A stretch of DNA of 64,000 bases, taken from the NCBI GenBank assembly GCA_963580285.1, contig OY757011.1, forward strand, positions 163,461,406 through 163,525,405, written 5' to 3'. Source of the DNA: Lucinisca nassula. Taxonomy: Eukaryota > Mollusca > Bivalvia > Lucinida > Lucinidae. Below, in pieces: positions 33,047 through 43,919 of this stretch; positions within the stretch are counted from its first letter, which is position 1; the number at the start of each line of letters is the position of its first letter. The translations under genes were made by a program, and so were the position numbers. The notes beneath the pieces are model-generated. The model was not told the origin of the DNA. It made no database searches and was given only the letters and a program-made list of their open reading frames with translations.

Positions 33047-36000
33047 GGAGCAGGTCAATGCTCAAGAACAATATACATTGAAGATAATACCAACATTTTC
33101 ACGGTGACAGACAGAACAAACCAAACTACTGTTGAAACTGTAAATATAAACATTTGTTCTATGAATGTTCAAGGTCTCAAGAAATTTGAAAATGATCCAG
33201 TTTTTAAAAAATATTGCAAAGCTTTTGACTTTATTGGTACGTATGAGACTTGGCAAAGAGACCAAGATGAATTTAATAACTTATTAAACGGTTATACTAA
33301 CTTCGATTGCCTTAGACCTTTAAAGAGGTCAGCAAATCGTGGGTCAGGAGGTGTATCCGTATTTGTCAAAGACTGGCTTGTGAACAACAATATTGTTAAA
33401 CGCATTTTTCATGAAATGAGTGAATGCGTAGTGTTACTTTTAAAAGGCCAATATTTTGAAAACATAAAGGATATAGTTTTGGTATTTACATACATTGCAC
33501 CTGAACGCTCACCTATTTACTCTCCTGAAAATGATAATGGCATAATGATATTAAATGAAAAAATATTTGACATAAAATCCATTTACCCAAATGCAGATAT
33601 AATAATTGCTGGTGATTTAAATTCCCGTATAAAAGATTTCCAAGATTTTATTCCGGAAGATGAACTAGATTTTGTATTTGGAGAAACTGATTATCCAAGT
33701 GATAGTTTTCAGTTAAAAAGAAAGTCGAAAGATTGCGATGTTTATAATAGATTTGGGTTGTCTCTTATAGATCTATGCTGTGAATATGATGTCCATATCC
33801 TCAATGGGAGGCTTTTTGATGATGTTGATGGTAACATTACTTGTATTTCTAACGATGGAATGAGCGTCGTGGATTATATTATTGCATCATCAAACCTATT
33901 TGAGTTACTTTCATCTTTTTCTGTTGACGAGTATGATGTATCAGACCATTTTCCTTTAAAATGTTCACTCAGATTAGCATTGAAAAGAAAAATGAGAAAA
34001 ACAACAAGTAACGAACAAACTCATGACTGGCGTAAGTTTAAATGGAAAAACTCTCTAAAAGAAGACTTTTTACATAAATTTAACCATAATTATTCGGAAT
34101 TTAGGGATAGAGTATCATTGAATGAACATGAACCAAGTTATTACCTACAAGACTTTGTAAAGGTATTCCAGGCATCAGGGAACTTAATGGAAGTAAATTT
34201 TAACAAATCGAAAAATAATGACACTAAAAACCAAACACTGTGGTGGGACCCAGCTTGTGAGGAAGCAAAATCTCTTAAATACAAAGCGCTGAGAAAGTTT
34301 CGAGCAACAAATTCCCCCGAAGACTCTGCAACCTATAAATCCCAAAGAAATAGGTTTAAATCTTTATGCAAGCTAAAGAAAAACGACTTTCAAAGAAAAA
34401 GACGATCTGCTTTATTAGACTCAAAAGATAATCCAAAATTATTCTGGCAAACCATCAAAGGTAATTCTGTTTTGAAAACTGAAAAATATAATGTAATAAA
34501 ATGTGAGGACTGGTTAGATTATTTTGAAGACCTATTTAGTTCCCCTGACACAGACCTAAATGGTAATGCTGAAGATATATTTAGAAATAATATTAACGAA
34601 AATAATGCTGATAACCTCGATCTGCCAATAACTGAGGAGGAAATAAGAGAAAGTATTCGAAATTTGAATTTAAATCGATCAGGGGGACCAGACGGTCTCT
34701 GTATAGAAATGTTTAAAGTCACAATTGATATAATAATGCCCTATTTGCATGATATGTTTAATTATCTTTATGAGCATGGAATCTTTCGAGAAGATTGGTG
34801 TAAAAGTATTATTTCACCAATTCATAAAGGTGGACCGGTTAATAAACCAGAAAACTATCGAGCAGTTATGCTTATAAACTGTCTATGCAAAATATTCATG
34901 AATATTCTTACAAAAAGACTATCAAATTGGGCTGAAGAAAATGGAGTTATAGATTAATCACAAGCAGGGTTTCGCAAACAATATTCAACTGTTGATAATA
35001 TTTTCTCACTTCAAGCTTTAGTGCAAAAGTATTTATGTAGACCAAGAGGACGATTCTATTGCATTTTTTGTAGATTTTAAAAGAGCGTTTGACAGCATCC
35101 AACACGCAAATCTATGGCTTTCTCTTGAAAGAAAAGGTATCACTGAAAATAGTAAATTCTTAAAAATCTTTAAATCTATGTATGCTCAACTCAAATCTTG
35201 TGTAAAAATTCAAAATGGTCTGACTAAGTATTTTGAATGTCATATTGGTACTAGACAAGGTTGTGTTAGCTCTCCCATTATATTTTCACTGTTTATCAAT
35301 GAACTTGTTACATATTTAAGAAGCCAGTGTGATAGGGGTATATTTGTCTCAAACCAAATTCAGGACCTACTTGCTTCAATGTTTGCAGATGATGTTGCTA
35401 GTTTCAGTGATTCAACATTTCGCCTTCAACAACAAATTAATTGCATTCAAAGATTTTGCGAGTCTGTCGGCATGTCATTAAATTTACTGAAGACCAAAAT
35501 CATTGTATTCAGAAACGGCGGTATTGTTAAAGACATCGAGCATTGGTTTTACCAAGGGGAACATATTGATATAGTATCATTTTACAAATATTTAGGAGTG
35601 TATTTTACACCCAAACTCATTTGGACAAAAACAAAGGAAGTTTTGGCGCATCAGGCTAGTAAAGCTGTAAACAGAATCTTTCAATACCAACGTCAATTTG
35701 GCTTTTTTCAACCCAAAGACATTTTTAAATTATTTGATTCCATTGTTAGCCCCATTTTATGTAACGGGTCAGAAATCTGGGGATATGAGTCTAGTAAGAC
35801 TATAGAAAAGATACACACAAGATTCTGCAAACGTTTTGTTGGATTACATCAAAATACTGCTGATTTCCTCGCCCTAAGTGAATGTGGCCGATACCCTATC
35901 TCCATAACTTATATGAGTAGATGCATTAAATATTGGGCGAAAATACTACAGATGCCAGATCATAGATACCCTAAACAGTGTTATTCTATGCTGCGATCAT

Positions 36001-36925
36001 TGTCAGAAGCAGGGAAAATAACATGGGCTACTAACGTTAGAATGCTATTGTATAAATATGGTTTTGGATATGTTTGGGAGTCAAATACCATTGGAGATGT
36101 TAATGCATTTGTTAAAGTCTTTAAACAACGATTGAAAGATTGTTGTCTGCAAGAATGGCAGTCTGATATAAATGAGTCACCAAAGTCTAAATATTATTGT
36201 AAATTTAAACTTATTTTTGCACTCGAAACGTACCTAACTTTAGAATTGCCTTATATGTATCGAAAAACTTTAGCCAATTTTCGTTGCTCAAGTCACTCTC
36301 TGATGATTGAAAAAGGTCGGCATCAAAGCATTGATAGAGAATTGCGTTTTTGTCCGTTATGTTTGAAACAGAATGTTTATACAGTCGAAGACGAGTTCCA
36401 CTTTCTTTGTATTTGCCCTTCATACCAAGATATTAGATTATTTGGTTTTCAAGCCACAATGGTTAACAGGTATAATAACTATTCATAGGTTCTATCATAT
36501 AATGTCACATGCCGACAAAAATTCGATTACCGTATTCGACCTATTTACCGCACATGCTCCTATAAGCGCACACCCAAGTTTTTTCTGGAAAAAAATACAC
36601 AAGCGCTCACTTTACAGTAACCTCTCAACAAATTCATATTGAGTTTTGATGCATCTTTGACCCGGGGAAATCATGTATATGTGGTGAACCCCTATGCTGA
36701 AATTCAACTCTATAAAATAATCATATCGGAAGCTTTTTTTTCGATTTTTTTTTTTCGTATAGAGTGTGCGCTTATTAGGCAGATGATTCACCACAATATT
36801 TTCATACAATTTTGAAAAAAATAAGCGCACGGTGCGGTAAATAGGTTGAATACGGTATGTCGATCTGTAGATTTCTTTTAAGTGTTTTTGCACATAGAAA
36901 AGAACTATTACAAGCAGGGGTATAA
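33047..36925 (+). pseudogene. LINE ORF2: endonuclease, reverse transcriptase, Cys/His tail; inactivated
   Basis: Open in ORF1's frame from the codon after TAG. The first in-frame ATG is at 33,161, inside the endonuclease N-terminal motif (NINICSMNVQGL). Endonuclease residues visible: TYETW, IIIAGDLNSR, YDVSDHFPL. RT part: SGGPDGLCIEMFK, then a TAA at 34,955, then a one-base T gain in the T-run near 35,073 that moves the frame. The palm continues with GTRQGCVSSPIIFSLFINEL and MFADDVASFSD. A C-terminal FCPLCLK...DEFHFLCICPSY lies near 36,350-36,425. A second frameshift before 36,481 causes the stop at 36,486. Beyond the MITE at 36,530-36,855 the shifted frame runs on to TAA at 36,923. No active enzyme is expected. 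Confidence 0.88.
36530..36855. mobile_element. 326-bp TA-flanked MITE (CCGTATTCG family) inside LINE ORF2
   Basis: Left end CCGTATTCGACCTATTTACC. The right end reversed is CCGTATTCAACCTATTTACC, both followed by GCAC: one mismatch over 24 bp. TA lies at 36,528-36,529 and 36,856-36,857. Dropping the element and one TA keeps the ORF2 end frame open to TAA at 36,923, so the insertion point is exact. Same family as 28,043-28,365. Confidence 0.92.
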
Positions 36926-37026
36926 TTTTTCATTACAAGTAAATCAACTCTTTACTTTAGAAACATGTTTTTCCTATACACTAATGTTCTTCAAACATTA
37001 AGTACATTACTTCAGTTTTACATGTA

Positions 37027-37382
37027 CAGTTAAACTTCGATGGCTCGAACTCCGATGGCTCCTTTACCATGGATGAGTCGAACCCGTTCTTGAGTCCGCA
37101 GGGAATTCCTCCAAATACGATATAGGGGTAATTTAGGAAGAATTTCTTCATTTATCTTGCAAATGTATGCTGTGTGTACTCATTAGAATCGCCTCGAAGA
37201 GGCGATTCAAATGAGTATACACAACGTATATTTATAATACAGAACACCGAATATATATCCAGAATTATCACCATTATGCCTCCTGGTATGGCACTTATAG
37301 TATCCCTCTGTGGCTCGAACTACCGCTGTCTCGAACAAATCTTTATGGTCCCAAAGTGGTTCAAGCCATCGAAGTTCGACTG
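37027..37382. mobile_element. 356-bp TA-flanked MITE in the LINE 3' UTR
   Basis: Left end CAGTTAAACTTCGATGGCTC. The right end reversed is CAGTCGAACTTCGATGGCTT. TA lies at 37,025-37,026 and 37,383-37,384. Subterminal CTCGAAC motifs repeat (GGCTCGAACTCCGATGGCTC; GTGGCTCGAACTACCGC). It holds a family H hairpin at 37,163-37,229. Tc1/mariner type. Confidence 0.9.
37163..37229. repeat. Small palindromic hairpin element (family H) inside a MITE
   Basis: ATGTATGCTGTGTGTACTCA, then TTAGAATCGCCTC, faces GAGGCGATTCAAATGAGTAT followed by ACACAACGTAT. The inner 10-bp stem GAATCGCCTC/GAGGCGATTC is perfect with a 3-base loop. This is the strongest member of the family. Confidence 0.8.
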
Positions 37383-37608
37383 TATTTATAAACATATATG
37401 CCAGATGAGAACCTCTCTTTTTAAGATGTTAGACAAACTTAATTGCTGTTACAAGCAAACCACTCCACTTTGCATGTATCTATGAGATATGTATTATGGG
37501 CCGGTGGCCTTGTATTACGAAATAAAATTATGTTATGTTATGTTATGTAATGATGATAATATGTTAAGATGGCCAAATATCTAGAAACTACAGAATATTG
37601 AGTATTAC

Positions 37609-37700
37609 CTCCAAGAAAATTTACTATCATTTCTTCATTAATATATCTCGGCAATCCTCGAAGACAGCAGACATAACCCTCTGTTGATGATTCTGTATTT
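37609..37700 (-). CDS. Quasi-RRM protein (GRSF1 / hnRNP F/H-like), first half of RRM1
   Basis: The most upstream exon found, 92 nt. The acceptor ATTGACAG leaves one base that completes a codon from an unseen exon. NTESSTEGYVCCLRGLPRYI, then NEEMIVNFLG, is the first strand and helix. CLRGLP matches the RGLP signature. The donor is GGAG|GTAATA, phase 1, joining the exon at 30,741. An upstream exon with the start codon must lie above 37.7 kb; I found no convincing one among the repeats there. Confidence 0.85.
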
Positions 37701-37860
37701 CTGTCAATATATAAACACCAAAATACATACAAAATACTCCTGAGGAGCAAATTCTTTCCTTTAAGAGTAGACCCCTCTTTAAGAATAGACCCCTTTTCAG
37801 TTGGATATGGCTTATAGAAAAGCTAACAGGAAGTACCAAAAGTTGTCTCTCTTTGAACAA

Positions 37861-40566
37861 GAATTCCGCAGAAGGTGGCGTCGCACCTGCTGGGGGCAAA
37901 AGTCATAGAAGTCACAATCAGAATGTTGTTATTAATTAAGCAAATTTCATAGCAGTTGATAGTTGATGTAAAATGTGTCAAAGTCACTGGACCAAAAAAT
38001 ATAGGCCATGGTCACCAGGTCAAGGTACGTGCCAAATCAGTACAATGAGGAGAAGTACTATGCAAAGTTTGGTGGCTGTAGGCCATTTATTTTAGGACAT
38101 ATTGAACATTGACGTAAAAGTCGCTGGAGTGCATAATATAGGTTAAGGTCACCAGGTCAAGGTACCCACAGAGTAAGTAAATGTAGGAGAAGCACTATGC
38201 AAGGTTAGGTGGTTGTAGGCCTTATAGTTAAGAAGATATGGAATGTCAACCTAAAATGTGTTAAAGTCAATGGAGTGCAAAAAATAGGTCAAGGTCACCA
38301 AGTCAAGGTACCTGCATAGTCAGTACATCTAAGAGAACCACTATGCAAGATTTGCTTGTTGCAGGCCTTTTATTTGAGAAGATCTGGAACATTGACGCAA
38401 ATTGTGTCAAAGTCAATGGAGTGTAAAATATAGGTCAAGGTCACCAGGTCAAGGTACCTGCAGCATCAGTACACCCAGGAGCAGCATTATGCAAGATTTG
38501 ATGGTTGTAGGCCTTTTATTTGCAGAGATCTGGAACTTCGACATAAACATTTGTCAAAGTCGCTGGAGCATAAAATATAGGTCAAGGTACCTGCACAGTC
38601 AGTACATCTAGGAGAAGCACTATGCAAGATTAGATGGTTGTGGGCCTTTTATTTGAGGAGATCTGGTACTTCGACCTAAAATGTGTCAAAGTCAGTGGAG
38701 CGTAAAATACCGGTAAAGGTCAAGGTCACCATGTCAAGGTACCTGCAGAGTCAATTCACCAAGAGAAACACTATTCAAGATTTTATTGGCCTTTAATTTG
38801 AGAAGATCTAGAACATTGATGTAATTTGTGTCAAACTCACTGAAGCGTAAAATATAGGTCAAGGTCACCGTGTCAAGGTGCTTGCCTAGTCAGATGCCCA
38901 GGGTGATGTTTCATGAAAGGTTTGATGGTTGTTTAGTCTTATAGTTGATTACAATACAAACTTCGACGTAAATGTCGAACTTCGACGTAACGGTAAAAGT
39001 CACTGGAGCGCACAATATAGGTCAAATTCACCAGGTCAAGGTGCTTACAAAGTGGGAAGGTCTATGAGATGTTTCATGTAAGGTTTGATCGTAGCTGAGG
39101 TTTGTAAAACAAGAGGGCCATGATGGCCCTGGATCGCTCACCTGATCCATAGAGTAACAAGTGGGCCCCGGGGAGGGCCATTATTGACCCCAGGGCTATA
39201 ATGTGCATAATGTTGAGGGAGGTCTAAAAAGGTGAAGGTTCACACCAATTATCAACAAAGGCTATAATTTGAACAATCTTGGCAAAGGTCCACTAGATGA
39301 AGCTACACACCAAATATCAAAGACCTGGGCCTTGCAGTTTCAGAGAAGATCTTTTTAAAGATATTCCCTACATAAGCCTATGTAAAACCAAATGACCCCG
39401 GGGCGGGGACATTTGTGGCCTGAGGGCTATAATTTGAACAATCTTGGTAGAGGTCCACTAGATGAAACTCAATACCAAATATCAGACATGGGCCTTGCAG
39501 TTTCAGAGAAGAAGATTTTTAAAGATTTCCCTATATGAGTCTTGAAAGGGGTCCACTAAATGAAATTTCACACCAAATATCAAAGACCTAGGCCTTGTGG
39601 TCTCATAGAAGAAGATTTTTAAAGATTTTCCCTATATAAGTCTATGTAAAACCAAAAGGGCCACAAGGCGGAGGCATTTTTGGTCTCAGGGTATAATTTG
39701 AACAATCTTGGTAGAGGTCCACTAGCTGAATCTTCATACCAAATATCAAAGACCTAGGCAATGTGGTTTCAGAGAAGAAGATTTTTCAAGATTTTCCCTA
39801 TATATAAGTCTATGAGTCTATGTAAATCCAAAGGGCCCCGGGGCGGGGGCATTTTTGGCCCCAGGGCTATAATTTGAACAATTTTGGTAGAGGTCCACAA
39901 GATAAAGCTGCATACCAAATATCAAAGACTTGGGACTTGCAGTTTCAGAGAAGAAGATTTTTAAAGATTTTCCCAATATGTCTATGTAAAACCAAAGGGC
40001 CCCGGGGCAGGGGCATTTTTGGCCCCAGCACTATAATTTGAACAATCAATCTTGGTAAGGGTCCACTAGATGAAGCTTCATACCAAATATCAAAGACCTG
40101 GGCCTTGGGGTTTCAGATAAGAGGATCATTCCTGTGAAGTTTGGTCAAAATCCGATCATTGGTTTAGGAGATGTCGTTTGTAGAAATTGTTTACGCATGC
40201 ACACACAGATGCACAACGGACAAAAAAATATCACAAAAGCTCATCTCGTCACTACGTGACGGTGAGCTAATAAAAACTTTGACGTAAATGTCGAACTTTG
40301 ACGTAAATGTCAAAGTTCGGCGTAATGGTCAAAGTCACTGGAGCGCAAAATATAGGTCAAAGTCACTAGGTCAAGGTGCTTACAAAGTGAGAAGGTCTAT
40401 GAGATGTTTCATGTAAGGTTTTATGGTAGCTGAGGTTTGTAAAATAAAAACATTGACGTAAATGTCGAACTTCGATGTAAATGTTAACAGACGGACGAAC
40501 GGACACACGGACGAACGGAAGGAAATTCGGACGTCTATGTCGCTACCTGCTACAATCAGGTGCGAC
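37861..40566 (+). mobile_element. Tandem-core element with GTCGCACCTG termini, host of a nested element
   Basis: Near the 5' end is GGTGGCGTCGCACCTGCTGG. Near the 3' end is GTCGCTACCTGCTACAATCA followed by GGTGCGAC, complementary to the 5' oligomer. The core units of about 148 bp carry GTCAAAGTCACTGGAGCG, ATATAGGTCAAGGTCACCAG, GTCAAGGTACCTGCA and TGGTTGTAGGCCTTTTATTTG, with about eight before the insertion and two after it. ACGGACGAACGGAC precedes the 3' hairpin. The element at 39,110-40,270 is nested in it. Confidence 0.7.
39110..40270 (+). mobile_element. Tandem-core rolling-circle-like element, nested, exact boundaries
   Basis: Starts CAAGAGGGCCATGATGGCCC and ends GTGACGGTGAGCTAA. The core is about five to six units of the ~165-bp type. 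The flanks TTTGTAAAA and TAAAAACTTTGACG join without duplication; the host array repeats this site unoccupied at 40,434-40,460 (TTTGTAAAATAAAAACATTG). Insertion between A and T with no duplication is the Helitron-type pattern. Confidence 0.85.
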
Positions 40567-40624
40567 AAAAATGGCAGAAAAATATGCCAGTAGTTCCCAT
40601 TCCCCTTAATTATCCTTGGTGTGT

Positions 40625-40755
40625 GTGTGAATTCGGGTTTAACGTCCCTTTCAACAATTTTCAGTCATATCACGACGGTGTCTGGTTGCGACAGGGAGCT
40701 CAATGCTCACTTTTATAGTGCTGCCTCACTGAAGTATCATGTCCCAGACACATTA
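40625..40755 (-). mobile_element. SINE fragment with GACGTTAAACCC tail
   Basis: On the minus strand it ends AAAGGGACGTTAAACCCGAA then TTCACACACAC. The body includes GTCGCAACCAGACACCGTCG. Only the 3' half is present. The tail type is shared with the other SINEs. From 40,760 to 41,450 I see no gene, apart from a piece of another SINE at 41,325. Confidence 0.5.
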
Positions 40756-41324
40756 ATTATCTTGGTACTCTTCCTATCTGGAGCCATGTGAGTCTTCTAT
40801 AAACCATATGTTTTTGCACTGAGACAGACTCAGACAGTGGTTCTACTGATGCCTCATTTCAAACAGCAGAGCCTCAATAACAATTTTGATGGCTACCTGA
40901 TTGGAAAATTTAATACCCAATAGAAAACTATGACAATTAACTATGATATTAAATTCAGAACAGAGAAATACCATGATTTCTATCAGATATACACTTGATA
41001 TTTTCCTTTTTGCTAAGAAGAAATATTTCCGCTGAGCGGAGGAAATAATTCTTTGTAGCTGGAACTACTTCTGGCACAAGATACAAGGTACTGTTTTTGC
41101 AACGAAGTCGCTATATTCCAACACGGGAAAGTTTCAGACACTTCAAAGTTATTCATGACATCATGTTAATGGTGTCTGAGAATATATCAACAGACGTTCA
41201 GAATGCGTGATGTTCGAGTTGGATACAATGTTAAAATAAAGATTATCTGGACATAACTACTGAATGAGGGGTACGTTTGGTTACCAGTCTCTCACAATTT
41301 TAATAGTTTTATCACTATAATACA

Positions 41325-41395
41325 AGGGGTCGCAGGATCGATCCCTGGCTTCTCCAGACTTTCGGAGGAGTCTTTAAATCAAGGTGAACCATCAG
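41325..41395 (+). mobile_element. Fragment of the tRNA-derived SINE at 43,545
   Basis: GGTCGCAGGATCGATCCCTG then GCTTCTCCAGACTTTCGGAG and GAGTCTTTAAATC matches the middle of the minus-strand SINE at 43,545-43,712, in the opposite orientation. Confidence 0.6.
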
Positions 41396-41454
41396 CTCTA
41401 TCAAATGCATGTAATATACAATTTACTGACTCAGCCCATTTAAAATATCACGGG

Positions 41455-41980
41455 TGGATATCAGAGGAGCTATCGCGAAATCGCGCCAACGTAATTTTGC
41501 TCCCACGACACATCCGGTAACTCTCGCGATAGTTCCTAGGACCTGGAAATAGTAAACAACGGTCGGTAGCATTGTGTGTTTTGATTTATTGAAGAGGAAT
41601 GTGAGAATAAAGTATAATTTCGGCGATGCTAAGCAATGTTAAAATGATTTGCCTTTCTAAGCAGGTCGAAAAAATATTGAAAAAAAAAATCGTTGCTGAA
41701 AGTAGGCGACCGTAACAAAATCTACCACAAGGTTCTCTGACTATAGTTTTATGTCAACAAGAATGAATGATGCAACTGTTTTGTATGTGTTCGCTTAGAA
41801 CGAGATATTTTGGCATCGATTCTGGGTGTGTCGGCCCTAATTAATCATTTAGATTTTAAAAAATTATCAGTACATGTACTGTGAAGGAGAGATGCCAAAA
41901 TTTTCAGGCGGAGTAGCACCCACATCATCACGCCAGCTGCCAAAACACGCTCTAGTTCCCAGGAGTCTATCATTCCATCA
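41455..41980 (+). repeat. Dispersed repeat R-inv, uninterrupted copy
   Basis: Begins ATCACGGGTGGATATCAGAG. Continues with GAGCTATCGCG, CGCGATAGTTCCTAGGACCTGG, GCTTAGAACGAGAT, GTACTGTGAAGGAGAGATGCC and TTTTCAGGCGGAGTAGC to CTCTAGTTCCCAGGAG. The whole segment matches 47,865-45,283 read in reverse, once the insertion at 45,435-47,490 is ignored. No terminal inverted repeats recognised. Confidence 0.85.
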
Positions 41981-42113
41981 CCTTGAGAGAAGATTTCTAG
42001 ATAAGATTATATGTCGATTTAAAACACCAGGCAACCTCTAGCATCACATAAATGACACATTGTTACAAGAATGAAATATAACAGGTTTTTAAGGCAAAGG
42101 AATTGTCGAGTAG

Positions 42114-42291
42114 AGCGAAACCCCGTGACGTCACACACCTGGTCTGTATTCACCGATGGGAACTGGGGGCCGTAATCATAGAAAACAACAGGAATTTTCT
42201 AAGTTGTGTATATCTATTGTTTTCTATGATTACGGCCCGCAGTTCCCATCAGTGAATACAGACCAGGTGTGTGACGTCACGGGATTTCGCT
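42114..42291. repeat. 178-bp palindrome with a CRE-like octamer in each arm
   Basis: The left arm begins AGCGAAACCCCGTGACGTCA and the right arm ends TGACGTCACGGGATTTCGCT. The inner arms pair CGTAATCATAGAAAACAA with TTGTTTTCTATGATTACG around a loop of about 30 bases. TGACGTCA occurs in both arms. It may be a fold-back MITE. From 42,292 to 43,540 nothing else was recognised. Confidence 0.85.
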
Positions 42292-43544
42292 GTGAAGAAA
42301 AGAAATATCCTCATCAAATTGTCATATTTTACTAAGTAGTACATCCAGTCAATGGTTTCTAATTAATTAATGATTCCTGATATATTAAAGTAAGTCGATC
42401 TTGAATATATCGTCAACAAATTCAATATCTGCACAATACTTGAATAAAATTGGCATTAATCTCCCAGATGAAATAACTAATAAATTATCAGAACGATTTC
42501 GATACTTGTAAGAATTTTAATGTGTTTGGCTGCAAAATATAATCGAAGCACCAAAGGCACTGAAATGACAGATTCTATGAGAAAATCATCACATTGTGAA
42601 AACTTACAGAAAACCTTTCTAAAATGATCTTAAAATTTAGAAAGGTAGTTCTGCAAATTCCAATATATGATATGTTTGCAGATGTCTATAGACCGGTGGT
42701 ATTACGAAACGCCATTCGATGTTTCAAATTTTTTAAAGAAGCTATTTACATTTTCAAAACGGAACATTAAAATTCAAGTTTTGACAATGCTACTATCCAT
42801 AAGTAACAGTTTTTGTCTGGTCGGTTGTGGATACCTCTCCCAAAAGATACTCTATGAGAAAGAGATCGGAGGAGAAAGGTTGGCTAGTCCAGTACATGAA
42901 TTCCATTGGCTTGAAGACATTTTTGAGTAAGAACAGCACTGTGAGCCCGCTCGTAATCCAGCTGGATAAGATATCCAGGATTCTGAGCGTAAACAAAAAA
43001 ACGGAACCATGTGAGACCGAAGCACTTGATTGATGTATCTTCTCGCTGTTCAGTTCACGTCTCAGCCATGATCTTGAATGTTCTTAATGACACTAAGCTG
43101 CGTTCACTAACTACATGCAATAGCTCGCCACACACTTATGCTTATTTCACCCGATATGTCATGCTCTATTACGCACATCTTGCCTCAGCATTCCTTACAC
43201 CTATACCTCGAAATGCCCAGAAACGAAGCCAGCGTGATTCACGCTGAAGCACGATTTGTCACTGAAACGTATATGTCAGTCGCTTAGACGCCAATTTACG
43301 TATTTAATGCACTAGAGTAAGTGTTCCGTACTGTGTCGACACGTTAACTTTGGTCACGACAGGGACGTCTAGCCCTCAAACGTGCATCACATAAGGGTGA
43401 CGAACAGTGTCAGTGCTTATTAGGCGGTAGTTTAGACCCCTTGTTTATCTACAGGTACAGTGTAGCAGCTGCTTTTTTGAGAACAAATTTCAGTTTCTTC
43501 TTTTCTAGGCACGACCTTACATTACACATCAAAAGTTTGATCCT

Positions 43545-43712
43545 GAGTGAGTGAGTTTTAGTTTTACGTCCCACCAACAGCTAAGGTCATACGGAGACGG
43601 GACCTCGGTTTAAAGACTCATCCGAAAGTCTGGAGAAGCCCGGGATCGATCCTGCGATCCCTGGTTTACAAGGCGAGTAGCGTAACCACTGCACCACGGA
43701 GGCTTCTAGTTT
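43545..43712 (-). mobile_element. tRNA-derived SINE
   Basis: Minus strand: head GAAGCCTCCGTGGTGCAGTG, then GTTACGCTACTCGCC (box A-like TGGTGCAGTGGTTACGC). Box B-like GGATCGATCCC follows, then CCAGACTTTCGGATGAGTC. The tail GTTGGTGGGACGTAAAACTA precedes ACTCACTCACTCAG. A partial copy lies at 41,325. Confidence 0.75.
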
Positions 43713-43919
43713 GATCCTGAACATGTGGTTTCTATCCGTACTGGTGTGAAGGTGGTGCACAGGATCGACGTGGCCAGACTGGTAATCAGACGCCATGGTT
43801 GATTGATTTAACCTTTTTAGCTTAAGGGCTTGGTGCCTAAGCGTGTTGTTATCGTGCAATCGTTTGGTTTCAGAATCAAAGCAATGCGAGTGTGGGGTGT
43901 AGGTTGGAGTTATAGTCCT

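Larger units (their letters stand above)
31700..37545 (+). mobile_element. Near full-length non-LTR retrotransposon (L1/Tx1-like), antisense in a host intron
   Basis: The order is ORF1 (2A-like motif, RGG-rich stretch, coiled coil, L1 ORF1p-like C-terminus), then ORF2 with apurinic-type endonuclease, reverse transcriptase and a C-terminal Cys/His segment, then a 3' UTR ending GGGCCGGTGGCCTTGTATTA and ACGAAATAAA followed by (TTATG)n. ORF1 and the first part of ORF2 share one frame. Defects are TGA in ORF1, TAA before the RT palm and two frameshifts. MITEs occupy 36,530-36,855 and 37,027-37,382. The 3' tail ends about 60 bp from a host exon, on the opposite strand. The 5' end and target duplication were not fixed. 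Confidence 0.88.

Noticed and set aside
42667..43033. Host upstream exon from overlapping frames on both strands
   Set aside because: Checked as the missing 5' exon; no splice donor of the required phase or family motif could be supported.
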